Part shown: one piece after another, positions 35,139 to 47,339 of the stretch | How positions within the stretch are numbered: the first letter of the stretch is position 1 | How the letters are laid out: each line of letters begins with the position of its first letter | Assembly (NCBI RefSeq): GCF_003597395.2 | Contig: NC_133769.1 | Location: 177,224,541 to 177,288,540 of the forward strand | DNA from: Chelonoidis abingdonii | Taxonomy: Eukaryota > Chordata > Testudines > Testudinidae | Reading direction: 5' to 3' | DNA: 64,000 nt | Notes under the pieces: generated by a model | Seen by the model: only the letters and a program-made list of their open reading frames with translations | Told to the model about the DNA's origin: nothing | Database searches by the model: none | Made by a program: the position numbers and the translations under genes

Positions 35139-37520
35139 GGATAGAAAATAACGTTTTAAGCAATTCAGAAATTGTTTGAGAATATGCTCATCTTGTATCT
35201 AAGACTTTTGCAGTCTTCTGAAGCCCCTCTCTCCTTTGTATCATCACTCTGCATGTTTCCTGCCTACATGGATCAGTAGGCTTAAGCAAGGATATGGGAT
35301 CTGCTTCTAAGACATTGCTAGTGTCTCCCTTCCTCATGGCTGGGGCTGTCGCTTTTCACTGCCAGCCCCATCAAGTTCCCCCACATATTGAGGTAGATCG
35401 GTGGAATTTCTAGGCCACTGCTAGGACTCTTTCCATGAATTAGCCTGTAAGTGCTTTATGGAAACCCGTGTGTATGTGCACGCGCACACACACAATGCTG
35501 TCTTTCAAACAAACTGGCTTAATGTTTAGGGAGGAAAAATAATAATGACAAAAAGTACTAGCTTCCTAGATTTTGGGCACTAACAGCATTTTTTTCTTTG
35601 TCCTATGGATCTTGCAAATGCTTGACTTTCTTAAAACAGTAACTTTTTTTCTTTCTCCATTGGTGAAGTTAAAACCTTTGTTAACCCAGCCTTGCAGAAA
35701 CCTGTCTGCTACTGCTGTAAAGGCTGGCACCCAGTCCCCACTGTTGGCATTTAAATAATCCTAATCTCATTTTAGAAGTTTATACCTTTATGTTAAGCAA
35801 TGACACTATTATGCTGTTAAACAATAATATTTATAATAAAATAGCTGTTGCCACAATAGAACGGCCTAGGTGAAATCACTTCAAAAAAAAAAGTGAAGAC
35901 GTGAAGGTCCCAACAGCAGTGTTAATTGAGCAGCATTGCATATATGTAGTATATTCTGTTCCTGTATTTTCTTGTTAAATTTGTTCTTTGATTAATATTC
36001 ATGTTGATATACTTGACCATTAAATATGTCTGATGTGTGTAATGTGAATGAGTTAATGTTGGTGTTGAAAACTTGACTTTTCATGCTCTTAAAAAAATAA
36101 ACAAACATAAAATATAACTTCTATGTTACATTAAGATCACTATTGTAGGTTTTAGTAAAGGTAAGTTTTCAGTTTTCTAGAACATCAGCTCAAAAGGGAA
36201 GTGTGTACCTTTATAGCATTTATGTGCTTTGCTCATTCTATCAACATTGGAATGACTCTGTTGTATCATCAAACTATCACGAGTGACCAAGTCTGCTAAA
36301 AGAGAAAAAAGAATGTACTTTGTCATTGTACTTTACTATAGAATTTTCAACAAAGTATCTTTTCTCTTTGGCTACTCTTTCAGAATAGTGGCAAATCTCT
36401 TGTTCAGACAACAAAATGGCATGTTTTGGAGAACAGTATTCTTGTCAGTTCGTTTTGGCAAAGTACAAGCTTTACATTTGTATCCAGAAATGTAAAAAGC
36501 TTTTATTGGACCAAACAGAATCAAGAAGTGCTAGAAGAAAAATGAAAATTAACCAGTTGTGGCATTTCGTTGACAAACACCTATTTGTATAGGAAATACT
36601 ACCAATAGCAAATAACTTAAACTACTTCGGTAGCAACTTAATCAAGACATATGCTGCTGAACATATAGCTACACAATATATTAGTAGAATTCCCGTAGTA
36701 GAGTGTTTCAGACACAGTACATAATAGAAATTATAAATCTGTTCTAAGTAGACTTTTTGCTACAGCCACTTTTTCCCTCATGTACTTTAAGCTAATGTGG
36801 TGAGTAAAATAAGTGTAATTTCTTTTAAATGTGTTTAGAATTTAATAGTTAAATGTTCAATCTTGGTTTTCATATTGTAAGGGGTTGTTGAGCTAATGGG
36901 ATTGAATAGTCTCTATCAGCTTTCCTTTCCTCCTTCTCCCGGCCTCCAGGAAGTTTCTTGGTAATCTAAATTCACCAACAGTGTCTGGAACTGAGTTGTG
37001 TATAGTTCTGTTCTGTATATGGGGTGGAAATTTGTTTTCCTCCTGAAAATTCTTTTGACATTATGTATGTTTTATTAGAGTGCCATAGACGTTCAATGTC
37101 AATTATCATATGTTGAAATTATTCCCTGATTATAGCTTTCAAGGACTGCCAGTTCTTCATTTTTCTACATGCAGTATGTCGAAGCAGATGCTGTCAGAGA
37201 ATTCACAACGTAATCTCCTTTTAGTCCCCTACTGCTGAACAAAGATAGTTTCTGGGCCTAAGCAACAATTTGGCTTCCTTCTGACAAGTAGCAGTGTGTT
37301 ATGTTGTCTGGCTACATCTCTGACTAATCCGTCATAATCAGTTTCTGTTTACAGTTAATTGTTTCCTAATATACAGTTCTTAATACCATTATAAATAACT
37401 CATTTCAGTTATAGTTTCAATTAATCGTACTTTATTTACAGTTTTGATTTCAATAACCTTACAGCAGGTGTGTGAAAAGGCAAATGTTATTTTGAAAAAT
37501 TACAACATGAAAATTTTATT
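35139..37520. other. ARL6 intron 1, unannotated
   Basis: AT-rich, no exon or bounded repeat recognised. Frames at 35573-35758 and 36283-36495 show no family resemblance. Confidence 0.4.
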
Positions 37521-37528
37521 ATATAAAT

Positions 37529-37839
37529 CAGGGGTAGGCAACCTATGGCACGCGTGCCAAACGTGGCACGTGAGCTGATTTTCAGTGGCACTCAGACTGC
37601 CCAGGTCCTGGCCACCGGTCCAGGGGGTTCTGCATTTTAATTTAATTTTAAATGAAGCTTCTTAAACATTTTAAAAACCTTATTTACTTTACATACACTA
37701 ATAGTTTAGTTATATATTATAGACTTATAGAAAGAGACCTTCTAAAAACATTAAAATGTATTACTGACACGCAAAACCTTAAATTAGAGTGAATAAATGA
37801 AGACTTGGCACACCACTTCTGAAAGGTTGCCCATCCCTG
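37529..37839 (+). mobile_element. Non-autonomous hAT element, family B (copy 3)
   Basis: CAGGGGTAGGCAACCTATGG on the left, AGGTTGCCCATCCCTG on the right; flanks ATATAAAT and ATGTAAAT (8 bp, one mismatch). 311 bp, uninterrupted; it serves as the reference for the split copy at 22137. Confidence 0.93.
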
Positions 37840-38257
37840 ATGTAAATTGTGATGACTGGCTGGACTTCTGATAGTTTAAAATATTATACAAATCTCATTG
37901 GTGAAGTTTAGTAAGAGATAATGAAGTGCTGCAGTCTTGTTTGCATTTGTATCGCTAGAACACTTTGACTAATGATTCGTTGGCTAGCCATACTGACAAG
38001 GACATTGGCTACTTATAACACTGTCTATATAAGCACAATCTACTTTTGTGTCAGGCTTCTTCCTAGTAATCAGCTTATACTCTGTTTACTTTCTGTATTA
38101 ACCAAACCTTCCGTGACACTGCTTGTATAGGGTCTTATTCATATTGTCCTATTAAAAGCCTGAGGACTTCTGACCCACATGCCTACCTACTGTGCTAGAC
38201 CTCTGGTGCCATAACCATTTTAAATAGTGATTTCCTTTTCGTTCTTCTGAATCACAG

Positions 38258-38407
38258 GTGGTCTCTGTGCATTGAATCAGAATCATGGGATTGTTTGATA
38301 AGCTAGCAGGATGGCTTGGTCTGAAGAAGAAGGAGGTTCATGTTTTGTGCCTTGGGTTGGACAATAGTGGCAAAACAACTATCATTAATAAACTTAAACC
38401 TTCAAAC
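38258..38407 (+). CDS. ARL6: ARL6 exon 2 with start codon (coding from 38285)
   Basis: ARL6 (BBS3) is a small Arf-like GTPase that recruits the BBSome coat to membranes for cargo traffic to cilia. The acceptor is GAATCACAG; 27 nt of 5' UTR precede ATG at 38285-38287, which has A at -3 and G at +4. The 41 codons read [41 protein letters not shown]. The P-loop is GLDNSGKT at residues 24-31; Thr31 is the residue hit in human BBS3 disease. Gly2 is present but, as in other ARL6 proteins, membrane binding is by the N-terminal amphipathic helix. The exon ends at a codon boundary before GTAAGT. Confidence 0.97.
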
Positions 38408-41400
38408 GTAAGTAGCCTCAGTTTACTGCTAACTCTCTCTTGCCAAATGTTATTGCAAAGTTGATGGAGGAAAAAAGTGAAGGTCTGTTTATAAGCTAAG
38501 AAAATATAATGTATAAAAATACCAAAAATAAAATAAAATTAATAAAACTTCAGTCCAATTACAAACCTGGCTTTATATATGTGTATATACATATTTTTAA
38601 AATTGTGTTTCATAACCAACCACCACCACCTACTAATATGCCTAGTGTCTTCTCAGATCACAGGATAAAGAAGGGTTTATGATGGATGAGATTAAAAGTG
38701 GGCTGTAAACTGTTTTTATTTTGAAGAAATAAATATTATAATTTGAAACTTCATTTATTTGGGACAAGTAGTTTTACTGCAACTAGCACTCGTCTGTAAA
38801 CAACATTATCTTTGTCTTAAACTATTAATGATTAAAGATGCTGCTACATAGCTAGGAAATTAAGAGTGAGAATGTAAAACTTTTATGGTGAAGTCAGCAT
38901 TAGTACTTTCCAAATTAATGGACTATGACCATCAGAAGTACTAATCCATTGCTAAAAAGAGAGTGTGAGTTCACCATCAAGTCTGTGTAACGAGTGTCCA
39001 TGAAGAGGTACATATTGCTCTTATATTGGTCTGGAATAACTAGTAACTATGACATTTGGGGTAATAAGTGTACTATGGATGAAAATTGGAGACTCTTCCC
39101 TACATTTTACTTTCCATGCATTCAAGGATTCTGGATGTGTTGTGTCAGCATGAGTCCACCACTTAATGTTCACTAACATTGTATTGTTAGTTAAATATCC
39201 TTATATATTTAATGGGATTGATATCTTAAAGGCAGGAGACTTTTTGCAAAATCATGTCATTATAAGAGGTTGCAATTATAAAGGTACTGAAGAGGCCTGC
39301 CTAATTTCCTTGTCTCCAGTATTTTGCTCGATAAAATGTAATTGGATCCTATGAAAGGTAGAACTAAATACTATAAAATTAACTTTTGGGAAGATGCAAG
39401 TACCACACAACCAGCACAATTACTGATGTTTCATGTTTGTCTTGTTCATAACTAGAAAGGAAGGAACAGCCCTCACTGTGTACATACTATAACCCTCATG
39501 GCCACAGACACCAAAATCCTTTTACCTGTAAAGGGTTAAGAAGCTCAGGAAACCTGGCTGACACCTGACCCAAAGGACCAATAAGGGGACAAGATACTTT
39601 CAGATCTTGGTGGAGGGAAGTCTTTTTTGTTTGTGCTCTTTGTTTTGGGGGTTGTTCGCACTTGGGACTAAGAGGGACCAGACATCAATCCAGGCTCTCC
39701 AAATCTTTCTGAACCAGTCTCTCATGTTTCAAATGTGTAAGTAACAGCCAGGCAAGGCATGTTAGTCTTATTTTTGTCTTCTCAACTTGTAAATGTTCCT
39801 TTTTGCTGAAAGGATTTTACCTCTGTTTGCTGTAACTTTGAACCTAAGGCTAGAGGAGGTTCCTATGGGCTCTTGGAATCTGATTACCCTGTAAAGTTAT
39901 TTTCTATCCTGATTTTACAGAGATGATTTTTACCTTTTCTTTCTTTAATTGAAAGCCGCCTTTTTAAGAACCTGATTGATTTTTCCTTATTTTAAGATCC
40001 AAGGGGGTTGGATCTGGACTCGCCAGGAATTGGTGGGGGAGAGGAGGAGGGATGGTTAAATTCTCCATGTGTTAAGATCCAAAGGGTTGGATTGGTGTTC
40101 ACCAGGAACTCGGTGAAAAAGTCTCTCAAGACTGTCCAGAAAAGGGAGCTAGTACTTGAGAGTGGTGGCAGCGAGACCAGATCTAAGCTGGTAGTTAAGC
40201 TTAAAGGTGTTTATGCAGGTCCCCACATCTGTACCCTAAAGTTCAGAGTGGGGGAAAAACCTTGACAGTTCTCAAAAGTGATGACCTTGGATCTTCTTAT
40301 AATATCTGTTTTTATAGTGCAGTATCCAGAGCATGTGTTAAGTCTTGAAGTTAGCACTAAGGTATGGCAGTGATAGGCACAATAAAAACCTAAAATAAAT
40401 AAGCTAATTATATGAGTAAAGCAAGTAGAAACTATCTCCTCCTGTTTACTTCATCAGTCACATTATGGTAGTTATTTGTGAATATATTGTAAAGTGAAAA
40501 TATGCAATAACACTATTTATTTTATTAATTTGTTAAAATGTAACAAACTTCATTAGATCAGAGTCCCTGAAAACTACTAATTCTGATAAATGAATTAGTT
40601 CACCTGACAAATTGCTCTGAACTGTCAGCTAATGATCAGAGTACAAAGCCAATGAATATATTTCAGGCTGAGCAGTCACCTTGGAAGGAGAGCTTGAGAG
40701 AGGCATTAAAAAACAAACACAACCCAGCTCCCTTTACCACCTGCCAGCTAGAATTTTGTTCTCCACTGTTTAATTATAAAATTCAAAGAAGTCATCTGTA
40801 ATTTCTAGTATAAGATATCCTTGAAAGAAAGTTGTACTTTCTGTGTTTAGTGCAGTGTCGTGACCTCTTAATGATGGAAACTGCTGGCCAAACTACTTCT
40901 TGAGGTGGTGAAAATGACTTTTTTTTTTCATAATGGTTTTAAAAATTAATAAACTAAGCCAGTTTTAGTGTATATGTGGGGGGGGAAGCCAGTTGCTTGT
41001 AAACATCTTTTATAAATAAGATTTTAGAGGCTCTTATTTTCTCAAAAGCTGGACTCTTTGCAGCCTTGTTGTTGTTTTTTCTGAAAGATTCTGTCATATT
41101 GCACCAACTTTCCAGAAAAGTTGCTCTGGTAACCAGGCTTTTTGTTGACCTGTGGTGCTCTGTTTTGTCCCAACCTTCCCTTCTTTGGTAAGCAGGGTAC
41201 TTTCATTGAAGTGCTCTGGTAGTTGACTAAAAACTAGGTCAACATAAGAACCTAAAAATTCAAGCTACTGCTTCCCAATGTAAATAGGTTCCTGATGTAG
41301 CTTGCGATAGGATATATTGTCCCAATATTCTTTCTCTTTCTATTTACTTCTCTTTGGGTTGAAAGTGTGACCTCCAGAGGGTAAAAATACTTGGCTTCTT

Positions 41401-41840
41401 TGTACTCTGACCTCATTGGTAACTCTTCAACCCAGAAAGCTATCACTTTCTGTGATAATATGTTACTTAGCTCTGGTCAGTATGTAGTCTGTACAGAAAC
41501 TATAACTTAAAGTTTGTTGCAAAAGCAAGGGAATTCAGTATTAAGGCTGAAACATCCTCACTCCTGAGCCTTGGCCATAGGTAATGCAAGGTTTCCATTT
41601 TTTTTTTTTTGCTAGAAAATCCAAAACTTGGATCTTGAGATAGAGGAAATCATGGGAAAGTATGTTAACTACCTGCTATGTCCATGCAGAGGTCTTCTAT
41701 GTTACTCAAATGTTTCCTGAATGTTATATATTGCACCAAAATTTGGGGGAATATAAATAATTTAGAAATAGTTACATTTCAGTAGCTGTGTTCTAACTTA
41801 ATGAGTTTGTTGTAAAACATGATTTTTTTCTCTTTTTAAG
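38408..41840 (+). other. ARL6: ARL6 intron 2
   Basis: Donor GTAAGT, acceptor CTTTTTAAG. Contains an LTR-like element at 39438-40267; the remainder is AT-rich and unannotated. Confidence 0.9.
39438..40267 (-). mobile_element. LTR-like element, solo, class not determined
   Basis: Boundaries TGTC...GACA fit an LTR of about 830 bp. Read on the minus strand its first about 115 bases (TTTTTCCCCCACTCTGAAC, CTTAACTACCAGCTTAG, CGCTGCCACCA) parallel those at 63565-63680. No coding region adjoins it, so it looks like a solo LTR. No clear target duplication was seen. Confidence 0.6.
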
Positions 41841-41902
41841 GCTCAAACTCAAGACATAGTTCCAACAATAGGATTCAGTATAGAAAAATTCAAGACATCC
41901 AG
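41841..41902 (+). CDS. ARL6: ARL6 exon 3: switch I region
   Basis: 62-nt exon after CTTTTTAAG. It starts in phase 0 and reads AQTQDIVPTIGFSIEKFKTS (residues 42-61), then two bases of a Ser codon. PTIGFS holds the switch I Thr50 that coordinates Mg with GTP. The donor is GTAACA, weaker than the others. Human has small differences in the AQTQDIV stretch, but the GTP-binding residues are unchanged. Confidence 0.95.
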
Positions 41903-42528
41903 GTAACACCACTTTTGTGTACACAGAATTAGTCTTTCTCTTTCAATGTAATGTAATCAAACATGACGATGTGTGGTGACGTAATGAAGTGTCATTTGAG
42001 TCACTCATGTTGCTGTATCATGATATGTTGTATGTACTGGTGCTGCTCTCTAATGTGTGAAGAGGCCAATAATATTTTGCAGTACTGCATGAGAGACTTG
42101 GTTTTGATTCCTGACCTCACTTATAGAATCAGTAGGGCTGGGACTCTACTGATTCCGTGTGTGTAGTCTTTAGGCATGTCTCAAATCACTGAATATTAAC
42201 CTGTACTAGGTTAAGAAGTATCACTGAGATACTTTGAAGGGATCTCAGTCTTCTCTGATTAACTGAAAAATGGTGGCTGTAGCCTTGACGATATGAAAGT
42301 TCCATTGTTTAAAGTCAGGAAAAGAGGGGGAAATCATCAGTTTCAAGAAGGATGGTAGACTGGCAATTGCCTCAACACATCCCACTTGTGTGCCTAAAAA
42401 TTTTTTTAAAAATATGGGAGAATAATGAAAAACCCCTAATGTAACTTGAAAATATTTTGAAAAATATTGTGCAGGCAGTCTTCAAAGTAGTGTGGCATGT
42501 TGGTTTGGAGACCTGCAAGAAATTCATA

Positions 42529-42620
42529 AAAGCAGCAAAGAGTCCTGTGGCACCTTGTAGACTAACAGACGTATTAGAGCATGAGCTTTCGTGGGTGAAT
42601 ACCCACTTTGTCGGTTGCAT
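42529..42620 (-). repeat. Penelope tail fragment
   Basis: AAAGCAGCAAAGAGTCCTGT, GGCACCTTGTAGACTAACAG and TTCGTGGGTGAATACCCAC match the tails at 10270 and 15565, same orientation. Confidence 0.85.
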
Positions 42621-42835
42621 TCATGAGTTTCTTACTTGGACTGGGATTGATGGGAGTAATATTTTGTAATTGCTTTGGATCACCTGGTATCACCTACAAA
42701 GCATAATGTTTTGACCACTGCTAGGAGAGGACAGGATACATCCTTCTGTACTGCTGTCCTTTATCTGCTTTTTGAGTTGGTTAGCAGGGGAGGTGCAGAG
42801 TGGCAGTCACATTTTTATACATAACAAGAGTGTTT

Positions 42836-42964
42836 ACGTGCATCTGACGAAGTGGGTATTCACCCATGAAACCTCATGGCCCAATATATCTGTTAGTCTA
42901 TAAAGTGCCACAGGACTCTTTGCTGCTTTTACAGATCCAGACTAACACGGTTAAACCTCTGGTA
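42836..42964 (+). repeat. Penelope tail fragment, inverted
   Basis: GTGCATCTGACGAAGTGGGT, GCCACAGGACTCTTTGCTGC and CAGACTAACACGG are the reverse complement of the tail at 42529, about 215 bases away. Confidence 0.85.
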
Positions 42965-43179
42965 CTTGAGTTCCTGGAATCTTCTTATATATATAGCTTC
43001 TTACACTGTGCTCAACGCCATAGTACCTGAGTACCTTCCAGCAGTGCATTAAGCAGTGTGACTGCACATCAGTCATGTAGTGTTTGTTCTCTCATCCTCT
43101 CCCAGGTCGAGAAGTGTGTGCAGTAAAGTGTCTTGTTTTGGTAGGGCTTTAGGGTTATTGTTTTGTTTTGCAATTTTTG

Positions 43180-44140
43180 CTTAAATATATGTGGTGGTGG
43201 TGGTATGTATTTATGTTAGAGAAGGCAAGCACAAAGAAATGCACTTTGCACTTAGAGTGAAAGGCGGTAAGGTTTGTGATGGTTCCTACTTTTGTGAAGG
43301 ATTTCATTCCACAATCTTACTGGCCCCTGAGAAAGTTCTGTCTGCCACACAGATAAGCTTTATATGCTGTTATTGTAGAAAGTTCCCTTGTGCCAGAGGA
43401 GCTTAGTTGTTGACCACAGTCAAGTATAGAGAACAGAGAACAGCTTTGATGTATTCATGGTGGCCTGTGTTGCTGAGAAGTGTATTTTCTAATCAAAGTT
43501 TCCTAAGTGTGCTGAAGGCTTCATGTCCTGGTGTATCACTATCACATTGTTGTAGTCTGGCTGAGAAGTGATGAAGTCATGAATAACAGAGGCGAGGTAG
43601 TCGTTCACCAGGATGCGTTGAAGTCTCCTAGTCAGCTGAAGATGATAGAAAGAGTTCATCACAAATGCTCCTATGAGAGAGCTTAGCATCATCAAGGAAT
43701 CCAAGAGTTCTTTCAAACTGCAGATCAAATTAATGAATTCTGCGTGAGCACCTTCAAGCAAAGAAGACTGCATTGGAGCTGCAAATTCCTCAAAATGTTT
43801 TCTTCTACCAGCATCATTTCTGTCTTTCTCAGGTGTATGAAGCTTGAGCCAACTGTTCATCCATGAGCTGTCCAATCACTGGGCTACTTGATGATATTGG
43901 TGTGTGATTGAAATATGACCATTCATATCATTAATACTGCCACTGTTAGATAATTGCAACAAATCTTGTACAAAGCATGTCATTTAAGATGTCAATGGAG
44001 AAGTTATGATTTGCTGAGTATGATTATCTTGTGTTTATTCATGTATCATTTTTGTATCTGAAGTTATAAATATTGACTATATACTGGCATCTTACATGTG
44101 TGCTGTATTCCTGGGCACCATCTACCAAATACGATTTATA
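43180..44140 (-). mobile_element. L2-like LINE, C-terminal part
   Basis: Minus-strand frame 43489-43875 contains NSFYHLQLTRRLQRILVNDY then LASVIHDFITSQPDYNN, matching the L2 C-terminal segment (SSFYHLR..RLRP..., VIHAFITSRLDYCN). Further left, GMKSFTKV... around 43300 fits the LWN.LP..IR ending in broken frames. It is the same insertion as 47340-49770, separated by later insertions. Inactive. Confidence 0.75.
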
Positions 44141-44146
44141 TCTAGT

Positions 44147-44705
44147 ACTCCTGGGGGATTCTGCATGCCCGCAGAAAACGCACTCCCCTTCCCACAGAAT
44201 TCCTGTGCTTCCCTGCAGAAAATGGCAGGGAAGCCGGGGGGACCACCACCCAGACCCTCCCTGCTGAGCCCCAACCACCTTCACTTGGATCCCCTGTAGA
44301 GTCCCATTGCCCCTGCACCGGAACCCCCCAATAAGCCCCTGTGCATCCAGATCTCCCACTGAGCTGCCCACATCCAGATTGTCCCACACAGAAACCTCTC
44401 CCCCCACACTAAGTCCCTCCACGCTTGGATCCTGCTGGATCCACCTGGCACAGAGGGGCAGGGCCCCAGGGTGTTTCTGTGGCAGGCCCAGCTCTTGTGC
44501 TGTGTCAGGGTCAGGTGCAGCCCCACTGCTGAGTCCCTGTGCCGGGGGATGTGGGCACTTCAGGGTGTTCTCCCAGCTCAATACAGCCAGTGGCCAGTGC
44601 TCCCCACTGCCATGCTGGAGCAAACATGTGTTGGAAAAAAAATGCAGAATTTAAAATATTGTGCAGATAATTTTTAATTTTTTGGTGCAGAATTCCCTCA
44701 GGGGT
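44147..44705. mobile_element. hAT-like element, family E
   Basis: Left end ACTCCTGGGGGATTCTGC and right end GCAGAATTCCCTCAGGGGT are inverted repeats. Flanks TATCTAGT and AATCTAAG are at best a decayed duplication. The 194-codon minus frame 44039-44623 runs across the element boundary and is a composition artefact. Confidence 0.75.
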
Positions 44706-45087
44706 AATCTAAGTAGACAGCTTTGTGTTGATGGCCCATCAAAGACACTTCGCTCTCACAATGGGTCATAGAAGAAACTCATTCTACCCCAATGGCTCTT
44801 CCTGCGGATACTTCAGGCTCCAATAGGCCATCGCTACCCCATATGAGTCATTAAGCCATGTAAGGACATGTGATATGCTCCTATGACCTTGGACTCCCTC
44901 TTGTGCCAGTAACTTTCCATAGACAGGGCTGTGAGCTTTCTTTGAAACAGAAAATGTCCAGCCACATGGCAGAGTGTAGAAGACTCCTGGGATGACTTCA
45001 TTTTGCCTCTTTCCTGCTCTGATTTTCTGGATTGTGGATTTACAACTAAAAGGAACATATTGGACTATGGACTGAGGACCTTCCAAT
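44706..45087. repeat. Unclassified interspersed repeat, left part
   Basis: Non-coding sequence ending TTCCAAT that appears to continue at 46943 after the CR1 insertion. Repeat status is inferred from the interruption and from familiarity; class unknown. Confidence 0.35.
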
Positions 45088-46933
45088 CATAGTATATCAG
45101 GGTTGGAAGGGACCTCAGGAGGTCATCTAGTCCAAACCCCGGCTCAAAGCAGGACCAATTCCCAACTAGATCATCCCAGCCAGGGCTTTGTCAAGCCTGA
45201 CCTTAAAAACCTCTAAGGAAGCAGATTCCACCACCTTCCTAGGTAACCCATTCCATTTCTTCACCACTCTCTGAGTGAAAAAGTTTTTCCTAATATCTAA
45301 CCTAAACCTCCCCCACTGCAACTTGAGACCATTACTCCTTGTTCTGTCATCACGTACCACTGAGAACAGTCTAATCCATACCTTTTTAGAACCCTTCAGG
45401 TAGTTGAAAGCAGCTATCAAATCCTCCTATTTTTGTCTTCTGCAGTCTAATCCCAGTTCTTCCTCATAATTCGCGCTCCTGCCCTAATCATTTTTGTTGG
45501 CCTTCACTGGACTCTTCCAATTTTTCCACATTCTTCTTGTAGGGTGGGGCCCAAAACTGGACACAGTACTCGGGTGAGGCCTACCAATGTCGAATAGAGG
45601 GAATAACACATCCTCGATCTGCTGCCAGTGCCTACTTATAACAGCCAAATGCTAGCTTTCTTGCAACAAGGGCACACTGTTGACTCATATCCCGCTCTCA
45701 TCCACTGTAATACCTAGGTCCTTTCCTGCAGAACTGCTTCCTAGCCATTCGGTCTCTAGTCTGTAAAGTGAATGGGATTCTTTCATCCTAAGTGCAGGAT
45801 CTGCACTTGCCTTGTTGAACCTCATCAGGTTTCTTTTGGCCCAGTTCTACATTTGTCTAGTCCTCTGTATCCTAATCCCTACCCTCCAGCGTATCTACCA
45901 CTCCTCCCAGTTTAGTGTCATCTGGAAACTTGCTGAGAGTGCAGTCACGCCATCCTCCAGATCATTAATGAAGTTATAAAAACCGGCCCCAGGACCGACC
46001 CTTGGGGCACTCTGCTTGAAACAGGCTGCCAACTAGACATGGACCGTTGATCACTACTGTTGAGCCCAACGATCTAGCCAGCTTCTATCCACCTATATGT
46101 CCAACATCCAGCCCATACACTTCAACTTGCTGGCAGAAACTGTGGGAGAACCGTTATCAAAAGCTTTGCTAAAGTCAAGGAATAACACATCACTGCTTTT
46201 CTCTCATCCACAGACCCAGTTATCTCCTCATAGAAAGCGATTAGGTTAGTCAGCGTATGACTTGCCTTTGGTGAAATCCATGCTGACTGTTCCTGATCAC
46301 TTTCCTCTCCTCTAAGTGCTTCAGAATTGATTCCTTGAGGACCTGCTCCATGATTTTTCCAGGGACTGAGGTGAGGCTGACTGGCCTGTAGTTCCCCGGA
46401 TCTTCCTCCATCCCTTTTTTAAAGATGGGCACTACATTAGCCTTTTTTCAGTCATCCGGGAGCTCCCCCGTTCGCCATGAGTTTTCTAAGATAATGGGCA
46501 ATGGCTCTGCAATCACATCCGCCAACTTCTTTAGCACCCTCGGATGCAGTGCATCTGGCCCCATGGACTTATGCTCATCCAGTTTTTCTAAATAGTCCTG
46601 AACCACTTCTTTCTCTACAGAGGGCTGGTCGCCTTCCCCTCATACTGTGCTGCCCAGTGCAGCAGTCTGGGTTCGTGAAGACAGAGGCAAAAAAGTCATT
46701 GAGTACATTAGCTTTTTCCACATCCTCTGTCACTAGGTTGCCTCCCTCATTCAGTAAGGGGCCCACACTTTCCTTGACTTTCTTCTTGTTGCTAACATAC
46801 CTGAGGAAACCCTTCTTGTCACTCTTAACTTCTCTTGCTAGCTGCAACTCCAAGCGTGATTTGGCTTTCCTGATTTCACTCCTGCATGCCTGAGCAATAT
46901 CTTTATACTCCTCCTTGGTCATTTTGTCCAGTC
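45088..46933 (-). mobile_element. CR1 LINE, 5'-truncated
   Basis: On the minus strand three CR1 pieces are read in order: 46575-46922 (MTKEEYKDIAQACRSEIRKA, FLRYVSNKKKVKESVGPLLN), 46250-46432 ([20 protein letters not shown], the reverse-transcriptase start) and 45166-45420 ([36 protein letters not shown], the C-terminal end). Its 3' end on the plus strand is ATCATAGTATATCAGGGTTG. Frameshifts separate the pieces. It is the least decayed LINE here, hence younger than the L2 it sits in. Confidence 0.93.
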
Positions 46934-46942
46934 TTCCACAAT

Positions 46943-47330
46943 CTTTTGGAAGTTACCAGAGAAACCTTACAAGCCAGCAGTCTATAACATCACTGCTACA
47001 AACCTGATATAAGAACATTGCAATTATTGTATGTATATGTTGTCTACTAACCGTTTTAACTCTCGTCTTCTTTTCTTTTATTAATAAACCTTTAAATTTT
47101 AATTACTCTAAAGGATTGTCAGTAGTGTGATTATTGGGTAAGATTTGAGTTGTATATTGACCTGACTGTGTGGCTGATCTCTTGAGATCAACTGACTCCT
47201 TTGTTTGATAAAATTGGTTTTCCCACAATGGCTCATCATAGAGTCCAGTGTCTGGCTGGAATGCCTAAAAAGACTGCATTTTTGACTTCTTGCTAACCAA
47301 TGTGGTGATACAGAAGTTTAATTTTGTTAT
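46943..47330. repeat. Unclassified interspersed repeat, right part
   Basis: Continues the 44706-45087 segment (join at CCTTCCAAT / CTTTTGGAAG). Contains AATAAA at 47093-47098 in plus orientation. Confidence 0.35.
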
Positions 47331-47339
47331 TGACTTGGT

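Noticed and set aside
43489..43875. 128-codon minus frame, first considered as an unknown gene or pseudogene
   Set aside because: It contains the L2 C-terminal signature and lies in order with other L2 pieces.
44039..44623. 194-codon minus frame
   Set aside because: It overlaps a hAT element with GC-rich interior, crosses the element edge, and has open frames on both strands.
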